Positions 55,101 to 63,720 are shown, counted from the stretch's first letter. The stretch is DNA of 64,000 nt from CBFDCQ01 sp965603355 (GCA_965603355.1 CBFDCQ010000007.1:19047-83046); one strand, 5' to 3'. A program made the numbers and translations. The notes: generated by a model from the sequence alone, not told the origin.

Positions 55101-55794
55101 GAATAAACTCGCAGCAAGGGTCTGGCGAGATTGGATTCTCATCAGGTAGGGTGGGCGTCTTGTCGAAGATCCGCCGTGGCGGGCCCGCCAATGTAGGGGC
55201 GCCGCTTGCTGCGCCCACGTAGGGCAGCCCCTCGCGGGCTCCCCTTCGGTGTCGGCGCCGTTATCGCCCGTGTCATCGTTCGGGTCGAGACCGTTGTCCA
55301 CCTCCCATCCGTCGGGCAGGGTACCGTCGTCGCTATCCGGATCGTCCGGATCTGTCCCAGTATCCGTCTCGTCTACATGGATGCCTCTATTAGCCTCCAC
55401 CTCGTTCCAGCTTCGACACGAAGATGTCAGCACTACCGGCTGAAGTGAGGTTGTAGGTCCCCGTCCCGAGGTCGAAATCTATCGTCTCCCAGAAATACCC
55501 CGTGGTATGGACGTTGGCGGCACTGTCCACCGCGATGCCATACCCCCTGTCGCTGCCCGTCCCGCCCATGCTCTTCGCCCAGACGAAGTTGCCGCTGGAA
55601 TCCAGCTTCGACACGAAGATGTCCCAGCGACCGGCTGAAGTGAGGTTGTAAGTGCCCGCCCCTGGATCGAAATCCATCGCGCCCCGGAACTCCCCCGTGG
55701 TGTAGACGTTGTCAGCGCTATCCACGGCGAGCGTACCGCAGGAATGTCCGCCCCACCAACACCGGATGCACGGCGGGCGAGACGCCCGCCCCAC
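55092..55794 (-). pseudogene. Decayed surface protein: SBBP beta-propeller repeats and Asp-rich calcium-type repeats
   Basis: Two frames join into one remnant. The first (55794 down to 55390) encodes SBBP-type repeats (VDSADNVYTTGEFRGAMDFDPG, DIFVSKLDSSGNFVWAKSMGG, and again VDSAANVHTTGYFWETIDFD...DIFVSKL). The second (from about 55433 down) continues out of frame with WNEVEANRGIHVDETDTGTDPDDPDSDDGTLPDGWEVDNGLDPNDDTGDN, an Asp-rich thrombospondin-type-3-like tail. A frameshift lies between, around 55390-55420. There is no start codon or signal peptide. Palindromic repeats sit at both ends (55772-55795 and 55193-55243), as if the gene had been worn down around them. Confidence 0.65.
55193..55216. 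repeat. Short palindromic repeat (TAGGGGCGC...GCGCCC type), second copy
   Basis: GTAGGGGCGCCGCTTGCTGCGCCC pairs end to end and closely matches the element at 4534-4559. A different small palindrome (GCAGCCCCTCGCGGGCTCC) follows at once, ending near 55243. Confidence 0.6.
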
Positions 55795-55795
55795 C
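55772..55795. repeat. Palindromic repeat GGCGGGCGAGACGCCCGCC
   Basis: A 19-bp near-perfect palindrome followed by CCACC. The core is identical to the element at 60965-60988 and similar to 4586-4606. It abuts the 5' end of the decayed SBBP gene. Confidence 0.75.
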
Positions 55796-55820
55796 TATCG
55801 GAAGATGATCCTGCCACCGG

Positions 55821-55849
55821 TTGAGTTTTCGCGAGTTTGATGGTAAAAT
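55821..55849 (+). promoter_or_regulatory. Candidate sigma70 promoter for the leuB-like gene
   Basis: TTGAGT, exactly 17 nt, and TAAAAT, ending 51 nt before the ATG at 55901. Confidence 0.6.
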
Positions 55850-55900
55850 TGCGTGCGTTTGGGCTATGAACCGACAGCAATACACGTGGGAGAACTGAAT

Positions 55901-56980
55901 ATGGCGAAATATCGTATAGCTGCGTTACCGGGAGACGGTACGGGACCTGAAGTGCTGGTCGAAGGGCTGAAGGTGCTCGAAGCCGCCGCGAAGAAGACCG
56001 CTTTCACTTACGACCTCGAGACGTACGATCTCGGCGGCGACAGGTACCTGCGAACCGGCGAGACGCTGCCGGATTCCGTGCTGGAAGAGCTGCGTTCGTT
56101 CGACGCGATATACCTCGCGGCAATAGGTCATCCGGACGTCCAGCCGGGCATCCTCGAACGCGGCATACTGTTGAAGATCAGGTTCGAGTTCGACCAGTAC
56201 ATCAACCTGAGACCTGTCAAGCTCTACCCGAACGTGTACACGCCTATCAAGGACAAGACGGAAGCCGATATAGACTTCGTCGTTGTGAGAGAGAACTGCG
56301 GCGGACTGTACCGGGGCAAAGGCGCCGCGCACGACAAGGGTACTCATGACGAGGTCGCGACGCAGGAGATGATATATTCTCGCGGCGAGGTCGACAGATG
56401 TCTCAGTTACGCCTTCGAGTACACGAAACGGCGCAACAAGACCAACACGTTGACGCTGTGCGGCAAGACCAACGTGCTCACGCACGTGTACGAGCTGTGG
56501 GAACGCGCGTTCCACGAGATGGGCGACCGCCGCTACCGCGACATCAAACGCGAGTACGCTCACGTTGACGCGATATGCATGTGGATGGTGAAGAATCCCG
56601 AGTGGTTCGACGTGATAGTCACCGGCAACATGTTCGGCGATATCATAACGGACCTGGGCGCGATGGTTCAGGGCGGGATGGGCCTGGCGGCCGGCGCCAA
56701 TATCAACCCGAAAAGCACCTCCATGTTCGAGCCGATAGGCGGATCGGCGCCGAAGTACACCGGTCAGGGTACTATCAACCCGATAGCCTGCATTGCCGCC
56801 GGCCAGATGATGCTCGACCACCTGGGCGAGGAGGTGGCTGCCGAGTTGGTCGAGGATGCGATCATAAAGTTCCTCGCTTCGGGCAAGCTGAAAGGTATGT
56901 CGCCCGCCGAGATCAAGGCGAGCGGATTCAGTACCGCCAAGATAGGCGATGCGGTTGCCGAAATTGTCGCGTCAGCGTAA
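55901..56980 (+). CDS. leuB: 3-isopropylmalate dehydrogenase-like decarboxylating dehydrogenase
   Basis: 359 residues from ATG 55901 (GGGAGA upstream). Member of the beta-decarboxylating dehydrogenase family: ALPGDGTGPEV at the N-terminus, LLKIRFEFDQYINLRPVKLYP (substrate Arg), VVVRENCGGLYRG (catalytic Tyr-containing loop), CGKTNVL (catalytic Lys), HVDAICMWMVKNPEWFDVIVTGNMFGDIITDLGAMVQGGMGLAAGANINP (metal Asp residues) and EPIGGSAPKYTGQGTINPIA (cofactor binding). The RFEFDQYINLRPV variant is typical of a LeuB subgroup, so leucine synthesis is most likely. Isocitrate, homoisocitrate or tartrate dehydrogenase cannot be excluded because no leu genes are adjacent. Confidence 0.85.
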   Translation: MAKYRIAALPGDGTGPEVLVEGLKVLEAAAKKTAFTYDLETYDLGGDRYLRTGETLPDSVLEELRSFDAIYLAAIGHPDVQPGILERGILLKIRFEFDQYINLRPVKLYPNVYTPIKDKTEADIDFVVVRENCGGLYRGKGAAHDKGTHDEVATQEMIYSRGEVDRCLSYAFEYTKRRNKTNTLTLCGKTNVLTHVYELWERAFHEMGDRRYRDIKREYAHVDAICMWMVKNPEWFDVIVTGNMFGDIITDLGAMVQGGMGLAAGANINPKSTSMFEPIGGSAPKYTGQGTINPIACIAAGQMMLDHLGEEVAAELVEDAIIKFLASGKLKGMSPAEIKASGFSTAKIGDAVAEIVASA

Positions 56981-57000
56981 GCTTGCTTTTCCCCGCCGCC

Positions 57001-58350
57001 TCAAGGCGGGATCTGCTTCAGGATCACAGCCAGCACCCTGAACTTGTCCGTGACGAACTGGCTGAACGTCAGGTAGTCGCCCCGTGGAATCGTGCCCGCA
57101 TAGTACTGTATCAAGAAGAGTTCGTTCCATATTATGGGCACGACAGTTATCATCACGAGGTAGCGAAACGGGATGCGCTCTTTCGCTTTCGCCAGTAGCG
57201 CGGCGAGGCCCAGAGCGAACATCGCGGAACAGTTCAAGCACCTGCGCATGCCGAACGACCAGCCCACGTACACCGCCACGCTGTTCACGTAAAGCTGCAG
57301 CACAAGCGGCACGACCAGCATGTATCCGAGGCGGCGCTTGCCTGCCGGAAACATGAACAGCCCGATAATGGCCGGTAGGATGACCGGCGTCCAGCTGATA
57401 AGCCCGTGACGCGTCGAGAAAAGCGTGTCAAACAGCGCTGGTTTGAACCAGCTAAGGAATCCTGAGCCCTGCGGTACCGTCACGAACCCGCCGTACAGGA
57501 CTTTCCAGACGATCAGCTGCGGCGAGAACACAGCCAGAAAAGCTGCGCCCGACAGGAACATGCGCATCGCGGTCTGGCGCAATTCCTGTTGGCCGGGACG
57601 ATCGCGTCGCAGCGCCTCGACAATATCGACCGCGGGCAGCACGAGGAAAAGCGCATTCTGCCATCTGACCAGCGCGGCGAGCCCGCCCAATGCGCCCAGC
57701 GCGACGTAGCCTCGGAGGTCCTTCTTCTCGCGCCACACGAGCCACGCCGTAATGAACAGCGCCACGGCGAACATCGACGGCATGTGCGACATCGGCCGAA
57801 GCGGGAAAAGGTAGTACAGTACGCCCGACGCAAACCAGATCAGCACCGTCGCCAGAAACGCGACGTCCCGCTCGAACAACCGTTCCACCAGCCGGTAGAT
57901 CACCACGATACCGGCAAAACCATAAAACGCATTCGCCACGTATATGGCAATGTGGTACGGCGCGGAGAAACCGTCGGTGGCGAAGTCCGTCATCAGCGCG
58001 GCAACGTGCCCCAGGAGGAAGAACGGCAACCACAGTATGGCGACGCCGACCGAGAACGGGTTGGGCATCTTGCCGGTAACCGTGCGCGGGCGGTCCGGGC
58101 TGACGTCGCCCCTCCCGCGCAGCCGCTCATACTCATCCGCAAAGTCCAGGTCCCGGTCGAACATCAGCGACGGCAGGTAGGAATAGTAGCCGACCGGGTC
58201 AACTCCTACAACACGCATGTCCTTGAAGCGCAACGCCCCCACCCATCCCAGCCATAGCACTTGAAACACAAGCAGCGCGACGAGCAGAATGTAGACCCAA
58301 TGGCGTTTCATAACCGGCGGCGGCTCTTTGCGCTTCTCGTTTCCCTTCAT
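57001..58350 (-). CDS. Polytopic membrane protein, glycosyltransferase family 39-like
   Basis: 449 residues with about ten transmembrane helices. An early luminal/periplasmic loop contains VDPVGYYSYLPSLMFDRDLDF, with the acidic residues often placed in the first loop of GT-C glycosyltransferases. Later segments (IWFASGVLYYLFPLRPMSHMPSMFAVALFITAWL) have the spacing of PMT/ArnT-like enzymes. That family moves sugars or aminoarabinose from polyprenyl phosphates to proteins or lipids outside the membrane. The donor and acceptor are unknown. A HIT-protein gene lies 18 bp upstream in the same direction. Confidence 0.65.
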   Translation of the reverse strand: MKGNEKRKEPPPVMKRHWVYILLVALLVFQVLWLGWVGALRFKDMRVVGVDPVGYYSYLPSLMFDRDLDFADEYERLRGRGDVSPDRPRTVTGKMPNPFSVGVAILWLPFFLLGHVAALMTDFATDGFSAPYHIAIYVANAFYGFAGIVVIYRLVERLFERDVAFLATVLIWFASGVLYYLFPLRPMSHMPSMFAVALFITAWLVWREKKDLRGYVALGALGGLAALVRWQNALFLVLPAVDIVEALRRDRPGQQELRQTAMRMFLSGAAFLAVFSPQLIVWKVLYGGFVTVPQGSGFLSWFKPALFDTLFSTRHGLISWTPVILPAIIGLFMFPAGKRRLGYMLVVPLVLQLYVNSVAVYVGWSFGMRRCLNCSAMFALGLAALLAKAKERIPFRYLVMITVVPIIWNELFLIQYYAGTIPRGDYLTFSQFVTDKFRVLAVILKQIPP

Positions 58351-58368
58351 TCGGGACCAGTCTCCAGC

Positions 58369-58713
58369 CTACCCGGGCGGCCAGGTCATCTGGCGTCCGC
58401 CGAGCACGTGCAAGTGGACGTGGAACACCGCCTGCCCACCATGCTCGTTGCAGTTGAGCACGTACCTGAACCCATTCTCGACCAGCCCTTCGGATTCGGC
58501 TATCTTATTGGCGGCAAGAATCATCCTGCCCATCAGTCCAGCATCCTGCTCGGTGAAATCCACGATTAGCTCGATATGCTTGCGCGGCACGATGAGCACG
58601 TGCACCGGCGCCTGCGGATTGACGTCCCTAAACGCAAACAGCTCGTCGTCCGAGTAGACCTCATCCGATGGAATCTCGCCGCTGATTATCTTGCAGAAGA
58701 TACAGTCTGGCAT
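58369..58713 (-). CDS. HIT-family nucleotide hydrolase (HinT type)
   Basis: 114 residues, ATG with AAAGGAGGTG upstream. Starts CIFCKIISGEIPSDEVYSDDELFAFRDVNPQAPVHVLIVPRKHI, ends GGQAVFHVHLHVLGGRQMTWPPG. HVHLH is the His-phi-His-phi-His catalytic triad motif, intact; the C-terminal WPPG is the conserved end of HinT. It is a cytosolic hydrolase of purine nucleoside phosphoramidates and aminoacyl-adenylates. It is the first gene of a two-gene unit with the GT39-like gene. Confidence 0.93.
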   Translation of the reverse strand: MPDCIFCKIISGEIPSDEVYSDDELFAFRDVNPQAPVHVLIVPRKHIELIVDFTEQDAGLMGRMILAANKIAESEGLVENGFRYVLNCNEHGGQAVFHVHLHVLGGRQMTWPPG

Positions 58714-58770
58714 CTCTTCACCTCCTTTGATGTTGATGAGCGCTACCGGTAGCGCTCACCTACCACACTT

Positions 58771-58841
58771 GTCATTCTGAGCGAAGCGAAGAATCTCGAA
58801 ACCGAGTCACACAGGAGACCCTTCGCTGCGCTCAGGGTGAC
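58771..58841. repeat. Dispersed GTCATTCTGAGCG inverted repeat, copy 2
   Basis: Starts GTCATTCTGAGCGAAGCG-AAGAATCT and ends CCTTCGCTGCGCTCAGGGTGAC, with AGGAGACC before the right arm, as in copy 1 at 18435-18502. The arms are inverted complements and can form one long hairpin. It occupies the gap between mtaB and the HIT gene. Confidence 0.85.
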
Positions 58842-58867
58842 ACCGTGGCCTGTCTTACGCGAACATC

Positions 58868-60169
58868 TCAGGGCGAGGCATGCCTCGCCCCTACTTGCAC
58901 CGTTCCTGTTGCCTTTGCTCCGGCCACATCGTCAACAGCCACCTCAGCAATCGTATTGACAATATCGGCGGTAGCGTCACGCACCGCCACGCGCACGTAA
59001 TTCGATGCGAACCCGCTCAGCCACCCCGTCTGCGGATCGCGTTTGCTCTCTATCAGAACCTCCAGCGTCTTCCCGACGAACCGTTTCGCGAACTGCCCCG
59101 ACAACCGCGCACCGAGCTCTATCATGCGGTCGCTGCGGCGCTTGGCAACATTCGGCGGGATGCCCCCCTCGAGTTTCGCCGCGGCGGTCCCCGGACGCGG
59201 CGAGTACTTGAACACATGCAGCCGGCTGAAATCCAGATCTTCGACGAGACGCAACGTCGTCTCGAATGCTTCCTCCGTCTCTGTCGGAAATCCTACCATG
59301 ACATCCGTAGAGATTCCCGTGTCGGCATCAACTTGTCTGATTCGCCGGATAAAATCCCGGAAATTGTCCGCGGTATAGTGCCGGTTCATGCTGCGGAGCA
59401 CCGCGTCGTCCCCGCTCTGCAGCGGTACGTGAAAATGACGCTGCATCCGGGTCGTCGAACCGAACAGAGCAAGCAGTTCGTCCGTAACCTCGTTTACCTC
59501 GATCGAGCTCAACCGCAGTCGGGCGATATCCGTCCTTTCAAGCAGCGTTTGAACGAGAGTCGCGAGATTGACGTCGGATGAGATGTCCTTTCCGTAAAGT
59601 CCGAGATGAATACCCGTCAGCACGACCTCTTTCGCACCGATCTCGACAAGCCTGGCAACCTTGTCGCACACCTGTTCAAGCGGCACGCTTCGCGGTTTGC
59701 CGCGTATGGGCGGAAGAACGCAGTACGAGCAGAACGAGTCGCATCCGTCCTGTACCTTGACAAAAGCGCGCGTTCGCCCTGTCGGGTGAGGCGTTTCGGT
59801 CGCGGCGGGCGCCGGTACCCCGTTAACCATGCCCCTTTCCGTGAGAAAACTCAGCCAACCGTCCGCATCCTCGATGTCGAGCACCTCGTCCACGCACGCG
59901 GTTGACAGGATCTTGTCGCGATCGCGCCGCGCAAGGCATCCCGTCACAGCGATAATCGCGTCGGGATTGGCTCTTCTGGTCGCACGTATAGCTTTCAAGC
60001 CTTTGCTGTCGCTCACAGCTGTTACGGTACACGTGCTCACTATGCAGAGTGATGCAACGCGCGGATCATCCGTCGGAGCCATACCCCACGATTCGAGACG
60101 CGACGCAAGACCTTCAGAATCGCACTGGTTAACCTTGCACCCGTGAGTCTTTATGTAGAATCCCGGCAT
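58868..60169 (-). CDS. mtaB: tRNA t6A37 methylthiotransferase MtaB
   Basis: 433 residues from ATG 60169 (a TTG three codons earlier overlaps rsmE). The N-terminal MTTase domain has three cluster Cys (THGCKVNQCDSEGLASRL, STCTVTAVSD, VTGCLARR). The radical SAM domain carries KVQDGCDSFCSYCVLPPIRG with CxxxCxxC, then LTGIHLGLYG. A TRAM-like C-terminus follows. It adds the methylthio group at C2 of N6-threonylcarbamoyladenosine-37 in ANN-decoding tRNAs. The last residues (VGARHASP) and stop codon are encoded by a palindromic repeat, so the native C-terminus seems to have been altered or fixed by its insertion. Confidence 0.93.
   Translation of the reverse strand: MPGFYIKTHGCKVNQCDSEGLASRLESWGMAPTDDPRVASLCIVSTCTVTAVSDSKGLKAIRATRRANPDAIIAVTGCLARRDRDKILSTACVDEVLDIEDADGWLSFLTERGMVNGVPAPAATETPHPTGRTRAFVKVQDGCDSFCSYCVLPPIRGKPRSVPLEQVCDKVARLVEIGAKEVVLTGIHLGLYGKDISSDVNLATLVQTLLERTDIARLRLSSIEVNEVTDELLALFGSTTRMQRHFHVPLQSGDDAVLRSMNRHYTADNFRDFIRRIRQVDADTGISTDVMVGFPTETEEAFETTLRLVEDLDFSRLHVFKYSPRPGTAAAKLEGGIPPNVAKRRSDRMIELGARLSGQFAKRFVGKTLEVLIESKRDPQTGWLSGFASNYVRVAVRDATADIVNTIAEVAVDDVAGAKATGTVQVGARHASP
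58871..58894. repeat. Perfect palindrome GGGCGAGGCATGCCTCGCCC at the 3' end of mtaB
   Basis: A 20-bp perfect palindrome followed by CTAC, related by its GGGCGAG...CTCGCCC ends and CTAC tail to the other short palindromes of the window. It encodes the last residues of mtaB. Confidence 0.7.
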
Positions 60170-60174
60170 TTCCT

Positions 60175-60927
60175 TCAACCAAGCTCCCCGAATTCATATA
60201 AGATCAGAGACGCGCCCACTATTCCCGCAAGCTCCGACCGTAGGATCAGTTTCCCGAGTGAGCAGACCTTCGCACCACGCTCCTCAGCGAGGCTAACCTC
60301 CCGCTCCTCGAACCCTCCCTCAGGACCGACTATCAGCGCAACACGCTCGACGTTACCGGCACCCTTCAAGACCTCGCGGAGACGCGTACCTTCTGCATCC
60401 TCCCAGGCCATAACGACCAGGTCATGGTTTTCGCAGTGATCGAGGACCTCCTCGAGACCCTCGAACAGACCGACTTCCGGCAAGGTCGCTCGCCGACACT
60501 GTTTCGCCGCCTCCGTGACAACACGTTGCCAACGCGTCAGCTTCTCCTCGCTCCGTTTCGGTCCGCGTATCATTGGCACGGACCGCGCCGAACTGAAAAA
60601 CCCTATCCCGCTAAGACCTACTTCCGTACCTCGCCGCAGCACGAAGTTCACTTTCTCCGCCCCCTTCGGCAGCGCCTGGTACAACGCGATCTGCACCTTC
60701 ACGTCCTGCTTGCACTTGCGACTGGCCACGATTTTGCCTTTCACCGCGCGACGTGAGACCTCCTCCAACATCACGTCATACTCCATCCCACTGCCGTCCA
60801 GGACCAGGATCGTGTCGCCGGCTTTCAGACGAAGGCTCTCGCGAATATGCACGGCGTCCTGCCCCGATACCGACACCTGACCGCCCGATACATCGTCCTT
60901 ATTCACAAAAAAGCGTCTGATATGCAT
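60175..60927 (-). CDS. rsmE: 16S rRNA (uracil-1498-N3)-methyltransferase
   Basis: 250 residues. Starts MHIRRFFVNKDDV (PUA-like domain). The SPOUT knot region has ALPKGAEKVNFVLRRGTEVGLSGIGFFSSARSVP, RVVTEAAKQCRRATLPEV, LIVGPEGGFEEREVSLAEERGAKVCSLGKLILRSELAGIVG. The GPEGGF and SLG-ILR-E-A motifs bind SAM. The final helix is standard. It is upstream of mtaB with at most a few nt between, so the two tRNA/rRNA modification genes are co-transcribed. Confidence 0.96.
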   Translation of the reverse strand: MHIRRFFVNKDDVSGGQVSVSGQDAVHIRESLRLKAGDTILVLDGSGMEYDVMLEEVSRRAVKGKIVASRKCKQDVKVQIALYQALPKGAEKVNFVLRRGTEVGLSGIGFFSSARSVPMIRGPKRSEEKLTRWQRVVTEAAKQCRRATLPEVGLFEGLEEVLDHCENHDLVVMAWEDAEGTRLREVLKGAGNVERVALIVGPEGGFEEREVSLAEERGAKVCSLGKLILRSELAGIVGASLILYEFGELG

Positions 60928-60964
60928 TGAAGAATCCCGAATACGGTGTCCGGCGCTCGTGAAT

Positions 60965-60988
60965 GGCGGGCGAGACGCCCGCCCTACC
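60965..60988. repeat. Palindromic repeat GGCGGGCGAGACGCCCGCC
   Basis: The 19-bp core is identical to that at 55772; it is followed by CTACC, as in 4586-4606. It lies 38 nt upstream of rsmE in the 265-bp gap before rmuC, where I see nothing else. Confidence 0.75.
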
Positions 60989-61192
60989 TCAGGTTAATTC
61001 CGCCGTGTCAAAGCCGTCTTTGGTAGTAGAGTATCACGGCATAGAAGGAGTGGTCAACGGCGCGATGTATCGTTAAGGAGGCCCCTCTGTGTCAGCTTCA
61101 CTAATTCGGCCGATCGGAAGGTCGGCCCTCCCGGCACGGCACAACAACAACCATTTCCACGCAGTCCGTCGGTGGCCTGTATCCGCCGATTA

Positions 61193-62584
61193 TCATTCCT
61201 CTTCCTTTGTCAGTTCCGGTCTGCCGATGAGCCGAGGCGTTGTCTGAATCGGCTCAACCTCAGGTATCTCACTGCCTGACACAACCCCCAGATCCTGGAA
61301 GCGACGGGCTGCAGGAAAAATCTTGGCTTCTATTGACCCGACTGCCTTGTTGTACGCTGTATTGGCTCTTTCCAGGCCTTTGCCCACGTCTTTCAGATGG
61401 TCGGCCAAAACTCTCATCCGATCGAACAGCTGCTTGCCCAGATTGCTGATTTTCCTTGCCTCCTTGGCGATCTGTTCCTGCCGCCAGCCGTAGGCGATAG
61501 CACGCAACAGAGCGATGAAGGTGGTTGGCGTAGCCGGTACAACCCCTTTCTCTATACCATCTTCTATGAGAGCGTGGTCGCGATCAACCGCTGCTGCGAA
61601 GAACGACTCGCCCGGAATGAACATTACAACGAATTCCGGTGCAGTGTCGAATTGGTTCCCGTACGATTTTGCTGCAAGACCCTTCATGTGTGTCCGAAGC
61701 TGGCGCGCGTGGTCCTTGAGCAAGCTTTCGCGCTCCTGATCTGTTTCCGCGGATAGCGCCTTCAGGTAGGCATCGAGCGACACCTTTGCATCAACGACGA
61801 TCTGGCGGCCTGCCGGTAGATGGACAACAAGGTCCGGACGAAGACGGCCCTCGTCGGATTCAACAGTGACCTGTTCTGTGAAATCGCAGTGTTCCGACAT
61901 ACCGGCCAGTTCCGCAACTCGTTTCAACGTCATTTCCCCCCAGCGGCCACGAACCTGTGGTGTGCGTAATGCGGTGACGAGGTTCCCTGTTTCCTTCCGG
62001 AGTTCTTGGTGGGTTGTAGCAAGGTTTTTCACCTGCTCCTCAATGCTCGTGTAGGCTTTTTGGCGGCTCGTCTCAAGAGCGCTGACATGCGCTTCATATT
62101 GCTTCAGTGTTTCTGCGAGCGGTTTTACGAGACCGTCTATGGCTTCCTGACGCTTGCCTAGATCGCCCTTTGCTTCTGCTAAAACTGTCTCGAGCGATTT
62201 CTTCGCCAATGTCAAGAAAGCCTCATTGCTGCTTTTCAGCGCATCACTAGAAAGCGCCTTAAACGCGTCGGTGAGCTTGTTCTTCGCGTCCTCCAGTAAC
62301 TTCTTCTCTTCCTCCAGGCGCTGTACGGATTCCTTCCGCTCCGTCTCCGCTCTGACTTTAGCCTCCCGTTCCTCGTTCAAGGTCTCTCTAAGCGTCTCGA
62401 AATCCGCAGCAGCTTTCTCCACCTGAGCGTGGAGCTCAACAATAGAACCCTCCGCGGTGTTCGCCCGACGTTCGGCTTCAGACAGCTTCGACGAGTAAAC
62501 GCTCCTATAGCGGCCAGATGCTATCAACCAGGCCACTATACATCCGACAGCTATCCCCGCTATTGCCCAGATTGCATATATCAT
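61193..62584 (-). CDS. rmuC: DNA recombination protein RmuC
   Basis: 463 residues. One N-terminal membrane helix (about 2-22), a long coiled coil (about 30-190, rich in Glu, Lys and Ala), then the RmuC nuclease-like domain. Its hallmarks are VRGRWGEMTLKRVAELAGMSEHCDFTEQ, RPDLVVHLPAGRQIVVDAKVSLDAYL (PD-(D/E)xK-like core), HARQLRTHMKGLAAKSYGNQF, PEFVVMFIPGESFFAAA and PTTFIALLRAIAYGWRQEQIAKEA. It limits inversion and recombination at short repeats in E. coli. It stands alone in the minus direction, 81 bp downstream of the cyclase gene. Confidence 0.95.
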   Translation of the reverse strand: MIYAIWAIAGIAVGCIVAWLIASGRYRSVYSSKLSEAERRANTAEGSIVELHAQVEKAAADFETLRETLNEEREAKVRAETERKESVQRLEEEKKLLEDAKNKLTDAFKALSSDALKSSNEAFLTLAKKSLETVLAEAKGDLGKRQEAIDGLVKPLAETLKQYEAHVSALETSRQKAYTSIEEQVKNLATTHQELRKETGNLVTALRTPQVRGRWGEMTLKRVAELAGMSEHCDFTEQVTVESDEGRLRPDLVVHLPAGRQIVVDAKVSLDAYLKALSAETDQERESLLKDHARQLRTHMKGLAAKSYGNQFDTAPEFVVMFIPGESFFAAAVDRDHALIEDGIEKGVVPATPTTFIALLRAIAYGWRQEQIAKEARKISNLGKQLFDRMRVLADHLKDVGKGLERANTAYNKAVGSIEAKIFPAARRFQDLGVVSGSEIPEVEPIQTTPRLIGRPELTKEEE

Positions 62585-62665
62585 TTGCCCTCACTCCTCA
62601 CACACTCGCGCGGGCTAGGTCAATATCGTCCACCGCAGCCAGCCGCTTGGGTTCTGTGAGCACTG

Positions 62666-63469
62666 TCATGTTGTAGTCTTCCTTACCGGTTCGCCCGCGA
62701 CGTAACAAACAGCACCTACGCCTTTGAATTCCTTTTGTTCAAGCCGCGTATCAACGAGTTGAAGCAGGCCAGCTTGTGGCATTATGTTGAGCCACGATTC
62801 GAGCTCCCTTTTGAAATATGGTTTTTCATCCTCAATAGCTCCAAGCATGAACCAGTGGGCACTCCTGGATTCTGATGCATCTTCAGATGGCCGGGTGCAC
62901 TGAAGGCGCTTGCTGGCGTTTACACAGTTGCCGTAGAATGTCCATTCGGTGAATCCAGAGCAACCGACTTGGTCGAGGATTAGGTGTCCTAGCGCAAACG
63001 AAGCTGAGAACCGTAACTGTCTTGCGGTGCTGTCGAGCGCATCGATGAGATCCACAACGAATCTTTCGAGCGCAGTTACCCAGCAGTCCCAAGTGGGAAG
63101 ATCTACATCCGCAAGTTGGACATCAATTCCCACGAAGGGCATCACAATCATCACCTCATCGCCGATGGTCTTATCGATGAACCATTGATGTTTGCGTGCC
63201 ACACCTATTACCGACTCGATGAAGGGCGCAGCAAGATTTCGCACTTCCCTTGGCCGTTTGCCTTTCACCAGATTGCTGAATCCTTGCATATCAACGAAAC
63301 CGACAAGAGCTGAAAACTCCTTCTTGCCGAACGTGGATATTATCTCATTTGCCCTGTCATCTAATTTGACCGCTTCTCTTAAACGGATCCTGCCAGGTTT
63401 TGGATGGAGTTGTTGTTCGCCGGATATATGCAATAACCATTTCAACATTGCGTCTGAGGTCGGAATCAT
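62666..63469 (-). CDS. Class III nucleotidyl cyclase-domain protein
   Basis: 267 residues from ATG 63469, chosen for GGAGGTGG 3-10 nt upstream. The cyclase domain spans about 50-200: LVGFVDMQGFSNLV gives metal-binding Asp60, DKTIGDEVMIVMP gives Asp104, and YGNCVNASKRLQ gives transition-state Asn184 and Arg188, so catalytic residues look complete. The purine-selecting positions cannot be assigned safely. About 50 N-terminal residues carry no known domain, and a C-terminal roughly 70-residue extension (WFMLGAIEDEKPYFKRELESWLNI) is unfamiliar. There is no membrane segment. Product (cAMP, cGMP or another cyclic nucleotide) is unknown. A frameshifted DUF3883-like fragment precedes it. Confidence 0.8.
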   Translation of the reverse strand: MIPTSDAMLKWLLHISGEQQLHPKPGRIRLREAVKLDDRANEIISTFGKKEFSALVGFVDMQGFSNLVKGKRPREVRNLAAPFIESVIGVARKHQWFIDKTIGDEVMIVMPFVGIDVQLADVDLPTWDCWVTALERFVVDLIDALDSTARQLRFSASFALGHLILDQVGCSGFTEWTFYGNCVNASKRLQCTRPSEDASESRSAHWFMLGAIEDEKPYFKRELESWLNIMPQAGLLQLVDTRLEQKEFKGVGAVCYVAGEPVRKTTT

Positions 63470-63720
63470 GCGCCACCTCCGTAGGGTGGCTGAGCTTCTC
63501 TCACTTGCATCGGTTGTCTCACTGCGTTCACCGACAGGTAATAATGTTCGACTTTCTTGACTTCGTGCCATTTCAGACGCGCTGGATGCTTAAGCAGCTC
63601 CTGGAGCTGCGCAGTCGTGTTACAGTTTGTGACCAACGTACAGCCAGTAGCCGTCGCGTCGGTCCTCGGCCACGCGCCTCTCATTCGGCGTGAGGAGAAT
63701 TGTGCCGGTTCCTTCTCCAA
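63466..63720 (-). pseudogene. Frameshifted 3' remnant of a DUF3883-like (helicase-associated) gene
   Basis: Reading from about 63720 down in one frame gives GTILLTPNERRVAEDRRDGYWLYV, then a stop. In the next frame the natural continuation appears: VTNCNTTAQLQELLKHPARL, KWHEVKKVEHYYLSVNAV. Removing one base from the CC pair at 63633-63634 restores a single frame through YWLYVVTNC. This is the pattern of the DUF3883 nuclease-like domain at the end of large helicase proteins found in defence-type loci, as I recall the family. Everything upstream of this domain is missing. Its stop codon overlaps the cyclase start (ATGA). Confidence 0.6.

Noticed and set aside
56985..57012. Small hairpin (CCGCC-TCAA-GGCGG) between leuB and the convergent membrane-protein gene as a terminator
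   Set aside because: A 5-bp stem without a T-run on either strand; too weak to call.
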